From Daucus carota subsp. sativus (lineage: Eukaryota; Streptophyta; Magnoliopsida; Apiales; Apiaceae), in contig NC_030388.2 of assembly GCF_001625215.2 (NCBI RefSeq), positions 21,874,558-21,938,557 on the forward strand: a stretch of 64,000 nucleotides of DNA, read 5' to 3'. The translations under genes and the position numbers were made by a program. A model generated the notes under the pieces. It did no database searches. It saw only the letters and a list, made by a program, of their open reading frames with translations, and was not told where the DNA came from. Below are positions 12,596 through 22,740 of the stretch, piece by piece; position 1 is the stretch's first letter, and each line of letters begins with the position of its first letter.

Positions 12596-12772
12596 CTCCT
12601 TCCGTTCCTTTTTATTAGTCGCTTTGACTCTTTGCACATATTTTGAGGTGCAATAACACGTTATTTTTTCAATTTTCTTTTTTTGAATAAAATATAGATG
12701 TCAAATTTTTATTCAGAAAAAGATATTTGAAAAATAATATGTAGAAGTATATTGTTTGTACACACGGAGGGA
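12596..12772. mobile_element. Stowaway-like MITE
   Basis: Begins CTCCTTCCGTTCC after a TA and ends near CGGAGGGA followed by TA. The CTCCNTCCGT termini and TA duplication are those of Tc1/mariner-derived Stowaway MITEs. Confidence 0.6.
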
Positions 12773-13065
12773 ATATTAACTCACAAATAACCTGTATCTC
12801 TAAAATCAAAATAATAACAAAATAAAATTTCAAAAATATAAAATGTTAAAAATATCAAGTAATGAGTACAAGATCCAGCCCGAAAACCGAATACAACATC
12901 CCGTTCCCCACGGATGAATTCAAAAAAATCTAGTATTCCATCCGGTCCGCCGGTCCGGCATGATTTTGGACCATCGTGGAGTACTAATTTCTAGTATGAT
13001 CCTCCTTAACGTGCTTTTTGCTCAATTTTCAGAATTTTGTAATCTTGTCGTCATCGGTATTTTTT

Positions 13066-13237
13066 TTTCCGGACCAGCTTGCACGCACATCGACTAATCC
13101 GGTTAAGCTATTAGCAGACTCGTACCCCCGAACATGGTAGCCCACTTACTTCCGGATTGCCCAGGAAATCGAACTCGTGACCTCAAGGGAGCAAGTCTCG
13201 AGCGCCACTATCCAATCATCTGGGACACCCCATGGGG
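13066..13237 (-). mobile_element. tRNA-derived SINE with target duplications
   Basis: On the minus strand the element begins near GGTGTCCCAGATGATTGG, carries a B-box-like GGTCACGAGTTCGATTTCC, and ends in a short A-run. The flanks repeat GTCGTYATCGGTATTTTT (about 13047-13064 and 13238-13255), as expected from target-primed reverse transcription. The A-box is weaker. It is about 170 bp long and non-coding. Confidence 0.75.
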
Positions 13238-13395
13238 GTCGTTATCGGTATTTTTCTACACGTAAGAAAAATCATGGGAGTGCCTACTAATTTCCTTCCA
13301 TTCCGCAGCGAGTCTGAGTCTATCTTCACTGACTTGACTGCACTCAATTCCATATATATATTATGCCCAAGAAACTCCACTAAACATATGAACAA

Positions 13396-15864
13396 ATGGC
13401 TTTATTACACAATCCTCTTGTTCATGCACTCATTTATGTCTTCTTTATCTCCATACTTTCACTTCATACCACATTTTCATCAAAACCTCAAGGAGAGGCT
13501 CTTGTCCAATGGAAGAACACTTTAATACCATTTGATTCACCTGGAGATTATGATATGCTGCATTCTTGGTCCTTAAACAATCTCGAAAGCCTTTGTAACT
13601 GGAAGGGCATTACCTGCAATGCTGGAGGAACCATTCTGAAGCTCAACGTTTCAGGTCTCCATCTCAACGGAACACTTGTTAACCTCAGTTTCAATTCGTT
13701 TCCGAACCTCATTTCCCTGGACATGAGTTCCAACTTCTTTATAGATGTCATACCAGCAGAGATTGGAAGCCTGACACAACTTCAGCACTTGAGCTTTTCC
13801 TTCAACAATCTTAATGGTACCATTCTTTCCCAAATTAGTCATCTTCAGAAGTTGACCTTTCTTGATTTGTCATGGAATAGGTTGACAGGATCCCTGCCTC
13901 AATCGATGTTTACCCATTTAACTAATCTTGAATTCCTCGATCTAAGTCTTAATCATTTCGAAGGGCCATTGCCAGGAAATATTTCAAAGCTTTCCAGGCT
14001 AAAGGAACTTAATTTAGGAAGAAATAATTTCTCAGGGTCTATTCCTGATGAAGTAGGTCTTTTACACCATCTTCAAGTTCTCAGATTGTCTGAGAATTTA
14101 TTTGTAGGTAAAATTCCTTTTTCTATCGGCCAACTTAAGAAGCTTCAAACACTTGATCTCAGAGCAAATTCTCTAACTGGCCCTCTGCCTTCGTCCTTCA
14201 CAAATCTTTCACAGATTTCTGTACTAGACCTATCAGATAATCTTCTGTCCGGTAAGCTCTTGCCTCATTTCTTCAGCAACTGGACTGAGTTAACATATCT
14301 GCGGATGAGAAACAATACATTCACTGGTATTATTCCTTCTGAAATTGGTATGCTCGGAGGACTTCAGATCTTAGACCTGTCAAGAAACTGTTTAGCAGGT
14401 TCAGTTCCAGCAACTATTGGCAACCTCACCAAACTGGATACCTTACGTTTGTTCTTGAACAATCTCACTGGAACTATTCCACATGAAATTGGGAATTTAA
14501 CACAGCTAACACTTCTTTATCTCAACAATAATCAATTGTATGGAAAGGTGCCAGATTCAATTTCTGGTTTAAGTAACTTGTTGTTACTTTACCTTTATGC
14601 CAATAGTTTTACTGGCAGCATTCCGAAGGACCTGGGATTTATCAACACTCCAAACTTGACGTTTGTTGATTTATCAAAGAACAACTTTTCTGGTAAGCTT
14701 TACAAGACATTTATACTTAACTCTTTTCTTCAGAGTAAACTAATAGTATTACACCATATTTTAGCTGAGGCTGAGGCGTGTACATCAAATTCTAGTTTAC
14801 TAATATCTCTATTATACCCTGTTACCAGTGAAGGGAATTTGGAATTTGTCACACTGGTGATCCCTTTATTTTTGTACCTGGTTTGTTTTGACATTTCAAT
14901 CCAAGCTCTTTTATTTTTTGACAGGAGATATTCCTGCAACACTTTGCCAACATACGTCCCTTCGGCTTCTTGATTTGTCAAGGAACAGCTTAAGCGGTGA
15001 ACTTACACACTATATGGAAGATTCTTTCACTGAGAGCTGCCAACTGACAACTTTCAACATGAACAGCAATGACTTCGAAGGGCCGATACCCCTAGCCTTG
15101 GCAAACTGTAAGCAGTTGCAGATTCTTGATCTTGGAAATAACAAAATAAGTGGCACGATTCCATCGTGGCTTGTTACTCTTCCAGAGCTACAAATCTTTG
15201 TCTTACGATCAAACAGACTTCATGGTATGTTGGGTGTGAGAAAAGTGGAGCATCCATTCCCCAAATTGCGCATCATGGATCTCTCTCACAATCAATTTAG
15301 TGGTAACCTGGACATCGAATTTCTCGTTAGTTTCAAAATTTTGGTAAATCCAGATCAAATTCATGATTTGGACATATATCTACCACGATACGGTAATTAC
15401 ATAATACCCAAACAAGCTATACACTACGAAGCATCTGTCCTGTTAACTGTCAAAGGACTAGATGTTAAAGTGAAAAAAATTCTCAAATTGTACACAGTTA
15501 TAGATTTATCAAGCAACATGTTCAGTGGAGAGATTCCAGAGCTCATTGGCGAACTAAAATCACTCCGGCTGCTAAACTTATCACATAACAGCCTTACAGG
15601 CCATATACCGTCTCTGAGAAACATGAGCCTTCTTGAATCTTTAGATTTGTCTTCAAACCAGTTGAGCGGTACAATTTCTTCCCAATTGACTGGTTTGACA
15701 TTTCTATCATCCTTGAACCTCTCGGAAAACCATCTTTCTGGAGCTATTCCACGTGGAAGCCAATTCGACACATTCAGTAATGACTCATTCCGACATAACC
15801 CGGCCCTGTGTGGAGTTCCTCTGACAAAGAAATGCATAGATGACGAGTTGCCAACACAAGAAGT

Positions 15865-15926
<62 letters not shown>

Positions 15927-16093
15927 TGAATTGGTTTGATTGGCAAATGGCCCTAATAGGCTATGGAAGTGGATTGGTATGCGGATTATCCCTGGGATAC
16001 ATTTTTTGCACAACTACAATGGCTTTACAGTGTGTGATATTCATTGAAATAGCTCATCAAAAGTTGGCCCGAAAATACAGTAAGAACTCTTGA
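13396..16093 (+). CDS. LRR receptor-like protein (RLP), no kinase
   Basis: Two exons, 13396-14692 and 14925-16093, encode 821 residues; the 232-base GT-AG intron splits a Gly codon. A hydrophobic signal peptide (about residues 1-28) is followed by an LRRNT cap with the CNWKGITC motif, then a long run of plant-type LRRs (LDLSxNxLxGxIP). A loop with YEASVLLTVKG resembles the island segment of RLPs. The C-terminal cap ends in NPALCGVPL. An acidic tract holds 20 consecutive Asp (residues 747-766), then a membrane span carrying YGSGLVCGLSLGY, and a short basic tail. RLPs sit in the plasma membrane and signal through partner kinases such as SOBIR1 (family knowledge). Ligand unknown. Many RLP genes lack introns, so the intron is a little unusual. 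Confidence 0.93.
15866..15925. repeat. Coding (GAT)20 microsatellite
   Basis: Twenty perfect GAT codons inside the RLP gene, encoding the Asp tract just before the membrane span. Its perfection suggests recent expansion and length variation between alleles (inference). Confidence 0.97.
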
Positions 16094-17539
16094 TTGGCAT
16101 AAGGCTTTGAATTATTTATCTCGTAATCTAATATTTTTCTTTTTCACAGGGTCTCTGCAGCTTTATTGAGAAGCAACTAAGCTGTTAAATAATTAGTAAG
16201 CATGAGACTAACTTCCACTGCACTTGGCAAAAATGCACTTAAATCATTCTCATTAATTGCATCATCTTTGTCATTAGAACCCATTTTGTAACTCCTCATT
16301 TGATGTGCAGATGCATACACGGCACAATGTTCGTCCTCCCAGAACTCCTCCACATTCTCACTCTTAATCGCTTCACACCTCCTCATTTGATGTGCAAGAC
16401 ATGTACACTGCAAGAGTTCCTGTGTTAATCATTGTTTTCAATACTCTTCTCAGTCCGTGTAACCGTGTTTAAGACTTTCTTTGTTATGCTTATTGATATC
16501 ACATGAAATACTATGCTAAATAAAGCAACTGTTCTTATAGCAAATTACTCGGTCTACTTTTATCTACTCTATGTGAAGTCTAGCTAATGTAGAGGTAATT
16601 TGGCAATTACAAGCAAGAAAATCAAAATCGCCCTACTTGGTATATTCCATGATATTAATTTGCTTTTTTACCACTCTGTCTGATTCTATCTTTTTCGCAC
16701 AAATTTATATTTCACGAACCTTTTAGTTTTTTTTTGATAATTAACCACAGTCCATAGTCACACACCCATCTTGTTTTTGACAAGATTTGAATCCTCGATC
16801 TCTTGATAAAGAAAGCAAGGGAGATATTGTCAAAAACTAAACACCTAAAAAAAATAATTCAAAGTATCAATTACGATCATGAGTTTTCAATCTACTGCAG
16901 TATTCAATTTTTGGCAGCAAAGCTGTTGCTTCATGTATGATTTGTTTCTTCTAATTGCAGTACTGAAAAAAAGTATTAATAAAATTTATCTGCTTTTTGT
17001 TTGCTAAGCATTTATGTAGTTTCTTATAACTTCCGTTTGGTCATAGAAAGTGATTCCAAAGATTAGCCTGGGATTCCAGTAGGAAGTGTTACGCGTTTTC
17101 AGGAAACTACGATTCAGTAGCTGATAATGTGGCTCTGCAAGAACCCTAGGCAACTCTAACCAAGGAGCTTATTAAAAACACCTGTGGTGATACTATCTAT
17201 TGTAATTACATAGCTAACAAAGATTTTAAACCCTTTAATTTCATTGTTTTAAAAACAGAACAGTAAAATGAGTCAATTGTGAACGAATCCTCAAAATTTC
17301 CTAGTTCCTCCATTCTCTATCAAGTCCCCAGAATGTCTGAACCCTTGTAAGCTATACTATTAAACAACCGTAACTTGCCAAATATGCATCTTAACATATT
17401 CATATCATATGTTTCGATCAAACTTAATGTAGTAATTCCACGAGTAACGACGTATAATGTAGTATACATAAACACGCTTCAAGGAATGAAAATGATGTAT
17501 ACAGATTAGTTGTTGGATATTACAAGACTGGATGTGATG
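16094..17539. other. Intergenic stretch downstream of the RLP gene
   Basis: Holds the RLP 3' flank with an AATAAA-type signal near 16519. At about 16730-16850 a stretch carries a B-box-like GGATTCAAATC on the minus strand and an A/T tail, suggesting an old SINE (weak). Two related phrases (CTCCTCATTTGATGTGCA at about 16294 and 16379) form a local duplication. No gene seen. Confidence 0.45.
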
Positions 17540-17544
17540 GATTG

Positions 17545-18156
17545 TGATAACTCCTTTTTTCGTCGGGGGTTCCAATGCACTGTTCCGGGAAGCTCAGGTC
17601 GCGACCTAACCTGCAAAACAACGCCGCACGGGGGGGTGTCCCGTGAAGCGCCTCCGGCGTGATAATCAGTGATTGGAATGCTTGACAAGTAGGGTAATCA
17701 GAGAGCCGAAACTCTAAATGTGCGAGGTGTGATATGTGCTTTGTATGCTTTGAAGAGTGAATATTTGTGATAGCCCAGAGAGAGAATATTTAGAGATGAA
17801 TATTCTGTGTGTTGTGAGCATGCTTGATACTAGTGAGGCCCCTCCCTTCATATGTGAAAAGGCCTGTATTTATAGTGTAGTCATGTGGACATTACAGAAC
17901 AAATAGCATGTGCCGTGGTGTAGTGCAAATTTGACCATACCTTGCCACCATACTTTCTGTCATTGAGTTGTTGTACCTGCATGCTACAGTTGAGTCATTT
18001 ATCACTCATGCCAAGTACAGTTGATTTGTCCTTTTACACATGGGTGTGGCGTGTGGTGTTTATCTTTACCTTTATTGCTCCCCTGCTTTATATCTAATTG
18101 TTTACCATATTTTGTCAAGTCTGTAAATTAAATGATAATAATGCATGGTATTATCA
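17545..18156 (-). repeat. LTR (3' LTR in element orientation)
   Basis: 612 bp, identical in length to the LTR at 21735-22346. Reading the two together I see one substitution (GAATATTCTG against GAATATTTTG, near 17808). The minus-strand TATA box is at 17867-17874. Confidence 0.95.
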
Positions 18157-18179
18157 TTGCCCCCCTACTCCTTCCATTT
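18157..18179 (-). promoter_or_regulatory. Polypurine tract of the LTR element
   Basis: On the minus strand a purine-rich stretch ending GGAAGGAGTAGGGGGGCAA directly precedes the TGATAA start of the 3' LTR, the place expected for the plus-strand primer. Confidence 0.75.
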
Positions 18180-18318
18180 GCTTTAGCGGATGGGAGGAGT
18201 AAGTAAAAAAGAAAATCGAGCTGGGACAAGTTTGAAGAAAAATAAGTTGTTTGGGTGCTTTTCATGTGTTGGGTGCGAGCAACACGGAAAAAGAAAATTT
18301 TGTGAATATTTTGATGGT

Positions 18319-18855
18319 TGCCCCCCAGTGTTGGTTGCGGACAACACTCGGGAAAGAGAAGATTTTGCGAAAAAATTGTGCTTGGTTGCCCCCCAGTGTT
18401 GGTTGCGGACAACATTCGGGAAAGAGAAAATTTTTGTGAAAAATTGGTGCTTGGTTGCCCCCCAGTGTTGGGCGCGGACAACACAGAAATAGGAATTTTT
18501 TGTGAAAAAATTGTGCTTGGTTGCCCCCCAGTGTTGGGCGCGGACAACACAGAAATAGGAATTTTTTGTGAAAAAATTGTGCTTGGTTGCCCCCCAGTGT
18601 TGGTTGCGGACAACATTCGGGAAAGAGAAAATTTTTGTGAAAAATTGGTGCTTGGTTGCCCCCCAGTGTTGGGCGCGGACAACACAGAAATAGGAATTTT
18701 TTGTGAAAAAATTGTGCTTGGTTGCCCCCCAGTGTTGGGCGCGGACAACACAGAAATAGGAATTTTTTGTGAAAAAAAATTGTGCTTGGTTGCCCCCCAG
18801 TGTTGGGCGCGGACAACACAGAAATAGGAATTTTTTGTGAAAAAATTGTGCTTGT
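18319..18855. repeat. Tandem array of 8 units (about 66 bp) in the LTR element
   Basis: Each unit holds TTGCCCCCCAGTGTTGG (+ strand), then GCGGACAACA and a T/A-rich spacer. Two subtypes occur: A (TTGGTTGCGGACAACA with TCGGGAAAGAG) and B (TTGGGCGCGGACAACACAG). Their order is A A B B A B B B, so units 2-4 and 5-7 repeat as a three-unit block. Long open frames across the array are a by-product of the repeat. Confidence 0.93.
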
Positions 18856-19340
18856 ATGAATTTTGTCTAAATGTGGGAGAATATTGCACGGATGCACAAG
18901 ACTAAAACATATATATGATGATAAAGCTGGTGTTGGTTGTAGCTAGCAAATACGTATAAAGTGGAGGATCTTGAGAGAGATTTCGGTGACGACATAATGA
19001 GAAGAAATATAAAATAGTAAGTAGTGCAGGATATAGCAGTCCATGAGTGATGGCAGTGTTAGATATGAATGGAGGTAGCGGACATAGGCATATTCTGTTG
19101 AACACACATACATGTGATTGTGAGCTATTGGAATAATTTATTCTGTTTATACAAGCTAGTAACTGAGGTGATGGGCCGGGATGAGGTGGCGGGCCCGGTA
19201 GGGGTCTGGGCTAATAACAGTAACAGATAGGATGGTTGGTGGCATGTGTTGGTGTGTGGTAGCGGGAGGCAGAATTGACACGAGGTGGCGGGAGGCTTTG
19301 ATGGCGGTACAAGAGAGAACATAGGTGAAGGTAGCGGACA

Positions 19341-19343
<3 letters not shown>

Positions 19344-19388
<45 letters not shown>
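19344..19388. repeat. (TA)n microsatellite
   Basis: About 45 bp of alternating AT inside the LTR element; the open frames rich in Tyr-Ile here are artefacts. Confidence 0.95.
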
Positions 19389-19396
<8 letters not shown>

Positions 19397-21044
19397 TTAC
19401 TACTGGTTGTGGTAGGTTACAGAGATTGCGGACTGTTGTTGAAGTGAGCTGTTTTGTATATTACTTAGTATGTACCGCTTTTATAATATTCAAGAATAAA
19501 GGTGGCGGGCCTAGTAAGGCTATGTGATGGGCTTGGCTAAGAGGTGACCTAAAAATGATGTTTGAGGAAGGGTGTTGTAGCGGCAGCCTGCAAGCGGCAA
19601 TTTGTGATGAGCTTTGGTAGCGGTACAGGTGATATAACATGCATGGAGCCAGAAGAGTGTGAGTGGGGTAAAACGAAAAAGGAGAGAAAACTGAAAAATA
19701 ATTATTCAGGCTCTGACTTGCAACTCTAGGTGAAGCTTACTGAATAATATAATTTGTGTGCTTCAAGTGGTAGCGGATAACATTTGGGGGGGAAAAATAA
19801 AAATATTTGACAAAAAATTAAATTTGTTGTTGTGCTCCACATTGTGAGAATAGTGATAAATATGCTGGAAATATTTAAAATGATTGTTTTTGCAATAAAA
19901 TTATTATTGGACAGAGTAAATAAATCTGTAAAAATTGCAGGGCTTGATTTAATGCATTAAATGTGCAGTAATATTTTCTCCAAATGAGCATAATATTTTT
20001 TGTACATTAACACTAAGAAACATGTGTCACAGCAACCCCTTACAAAAAGGGTAATTTGCAAAATTTCAGAAAATGCGAAACTGAATTTGTTTTTGCTTTT
20101 TTTTTTTTTTTTGCCTTCGATAGAAATTTGTAAATAAAAGTGTGAGTTAATAAATGCAATGTGCAATTTTTTGTATTAAAATGTGGAAATGTTTGGCAAA
20201 CAAACAAAATTGTGATAAATATGCAAATATGCACTTAAAATTTTTGTGTAACGGAGCATTAACAATAGTGCATCTTAGAATAAAAAATAAATATGTTGCG
20301 TCATGTGCTTTAAGGAATGAAGCTGTAATAATTTTTTTTTTACAAATAAATTGAGTGATATGAATATTTTGCTTCAACAAATATTTTTATGAGATAAAAA
20401 ATAATTGTTGAGAGAAAATAAAGTGAAATAAATAGAGCTGGAGGGTTGCAGTAAAAAATATATAGTATTGTAACACTGAACAAGAGTTTATGTGTCCGCG
20501 TTAAATATATATGAGATAGGTTGACAACAAGAATGCATTATGTGGTGCTTAACCTTGGGTAGACGCAAAAAGAATTGGAAGGTAGCGGGCAAGTGGAGGT
20601 AGCGGGCAATATTAGTATACAGGAGGGGTGATGCTAGTTGGCAACAATTTTAACAATAACACTGACAGGGCATATCAAGACATATAAGTGATAAAGTGTG
20701 AAGCATGTTAATGAATAATAATGTGGATACATGTACTGTGATATTGGAAGCATAAAAAGTAAATGTAATCATGATAGATTGGTGAGCTGGCAGGATAATT
20801 GTGAATATAAAAATATATTGAAAAAGAAAGAACCTGTGCCTCCCAAATATATAATATTTGTATGTAGTGGTTTAGTTGTGTCCGTGGGAGAGATGAGCTT
20901 GGTCCGCCATCATGCTTCTTATTAAATAAGAGTAATTTGTTGTGAGGACCCATAAGGTTGATATTCTTGCTTCATTGAATGTGGATGCTTCTAATTGCTG
21001 CAATAAAGGCGGACCAAAATTTGTAAAAATAGTTGTACTACTTT

Positions 21045-21345
21045 TTTGCTTGCTTTTGTGATGTGTGCATGATGCTTTTGTTGCTTGCTTTTGTGAGATG
21101 CATGATGCTTTTGTTGCTTGCTTTTGTGAGATGCATGATGCTTTTTGTTGCTTGCTTTTGTGAGATGCATGATGCTTTTTGTTGCTTGCTTTTGTGAGAT
21201 GCATGATGCTTTTTGTTGCTTGGTTTTGTAAGATGCGTGATGCTTTTTGTTGCTTGCTTTTGTGAGATAGATGCATGATGCTTTTTGCTTGTTTTGTGAT
21301 ATGTGCATGATGCTTTTGTGTTTGCTTTTATGAGATGTGTGTTGC
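21045..21345. repeat. Tandem array of about 34-bp units in the LTR element
   Basis: About eight or nine units of the form TTGCTTGCTTTTGTGAGATG plus CATGATGCTTTT, drifting at both ends. It lies in the 5' half of the element as transcribed. Lys/Ser/Gln-rich open frames on the minus strand are repeat-driven and not accepted as genes. Confidence 0.9.
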
Positions 21346-21714
21346 TTTGTTGCTTGGTCACGGGACACGGTTGTGTGTTTCCTTGTTGCTTGGTTGCGGG
21401 ACCTAGTTGTGTGTTGCATGTTGCTTGACTTCAGAGACATATATATGTTGCTTTTTTGTCCGCTTTTGAGAGATATTAGCATGTTGTTTATTTGCTTGGT
21501 TTGGCTTGGTGGTCCACTTGAAGAGTTGTATGTTGTCCCACTACAAAAGTGGTGTGATGCTCTATTTGAAAAATGGCATGGTGCTCCACTTTAAAAGTAG
21601 CATAGTGTCCATCTAGTGAAAATGAGATAACTCGATGTACCGCTTCCACTTGGAGTAGATTGTAATTTTTTGTGACCCTGCAGAGGTGATGAAGGTTTTT
21701 CTTAATGAAAAACG

Positions 21715-21732
21715 CCCCTTCCTGGCGCGCCA
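21715..21732 (-). promoter_or_regulatory. Primer-binding site of the LTR element
   Basis: Minus strand TGGCGCGCCAGGAAGGGG, starting with the TGG expected against a tRNA CCA end and two bases inside the 5' LTR. The exact tRNA is not proven here. Confidence 0.65.
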
Positions 21733-21734
21733 AA

Positions 21735-22346
21735 TGATAACTCCTTTTTTCGTCGGGGGTTCCAATGCACTGTTCCGGGAAGCTCAGGTCGCGACCTAAC
21801 CTGCAAAACAACGCCGCACGGGGGGGTGTCCCGTGAAGCGCCTCCGGCGTGATAATCAGTGATTGGAATGCTTGACAAGTAGGGTAATCAGAGAGCCGAA
21901 ACTCTAAATGTGCGAGGTGTGATATGTGCTTTGTATGCTTTGAAGAGTGAATATTTGTGATAGCCCAGAGAGAGAATATTTAGAGATGAATATTTTGTGT
22001 GTTGTGAGCATGCTTGATACTAGTGAGGCCCCTCCCTTCATATGTGAAAAGGCCTGTATTTATAGTGTAGTCATGTGGACATTACAGAACAAATAGCATG
22101 TGCCGTGGTGTAGTGCAAATTTGACCATACCTTGCCACCATACTTTCTGTCATTGAGTTGTTGTACCTGCATGCTACAGTTGAGTCATTTATCACTCATG
22201 CCAAGTACAGTTGATTTGTCCTTTTACACATGGGTGTGGCGTGTGGTGTTTATCTTTACCTTTATTGCTCCCCTGCTTTATATCTAATTGTTTACCATAT
22301 TTTGTCAAGTCTGTAAATTAAATGATAATAATGCATGGTATTATCA
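21735..22346 (-). repeat. LTR (5' LTR in element orientation) with TATA box
   Basis: 612 bp, TGATAA...TTATCA. The minus-strand TATAAATA box at 22057-22064 would drive transcription leftward into the element. Confidence 0.95.
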
Positions 22347-22740
22347 GATTGATATAAAGAAATGCAGATATTAATCTGTTGGCCAACGTAAGTTAGTAAC
22401 CTCTGCCTCTTCGGTAATAACAAACAACTGTACTCTACTAATATTCACACAAGATTCTCCAGTCTGCAACAGCTTAATCCAAACCATAAAATCCAGATTC
22501 ATGAACAGCGGAAAATGACTTATATAAGTTTTTCTTTTGCAGGACATTGTATCGGTACTCAGGACAGAGAGTTTGATCGTTTGGTGTGATTAATGTCGCG
22601 GTTGCTTCTTGATTGATTCGATCTTAGCATTTTGAAATCACAAAATAAAACTATTTCTGAAAACACAGAATTTATTATTTCCTCACGCATATAGTACAAA
22701 TAATATATAATGAAGATACAATTTCTAGCTAACTAGAATT

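Larger units (their letters stand above)
17545..22346 (-). mobile_element. Young non-autonomous LTR retrotransposon (LARD-like, 4.8 kb)
   Basis: Two direct 612-bp LTRs bound it (17545-18156 and 21735-22346), each TGATAA...TTATCA, with a five-base duplication GATTG (17540-17544 and 22347-22351). It reads on the minus strand: a primer-binding-like TGGCGCGCCAGGAAGGGG (21715-21732) lies two bases inside the right LTR, a polypurine tract (18157-18179) abuts the left LTR, and a TATAAATA box in the LTR faces the same way. Between them are two tandem arrays and AT-rich DNA. I see no gag, protease, RT, RNase H or integrase motif, so it must rely on proteins from elsewhere. The primer-binding site looks like the tRNA-Arg type of Tat/Ogre gypsy elements; that link is from memory and unverified. 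Confidence 0.92.

Noticed and set aside
14730-14981. Minus-strand frame, and the continuation of RLP exon 1 past 14692
   Set aside because: The segment 14693-14924 is an intron: removing it joins two LRR halves in frame (NNFSG to DIPATLC).
15774-16013. Poly-His open frame on the minus strand
   Set aside because: Antisense of the (GAT)20 tract in the RLP gene.
16730-16860. B-box-like GGATTCAAATC on the minus strand (old SINE?)
   Set aside because: No convincing A-box or target duplication; kept only as a remark in the intergenic entry.
18128-18897. Long overlapping open frames of 169-253 codons on both strands
   Set aside because: They run through the 66-bp tandem array whose units keep frames open in several phases; the repeated peptides have no family features.
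20872-21482. Lys/Ser/His-rich open frames (107-163 codons) on the minus strand
   Set aside because: Translations of the 34-bp tandem array in shifting frames; no composition or motif of Gag.
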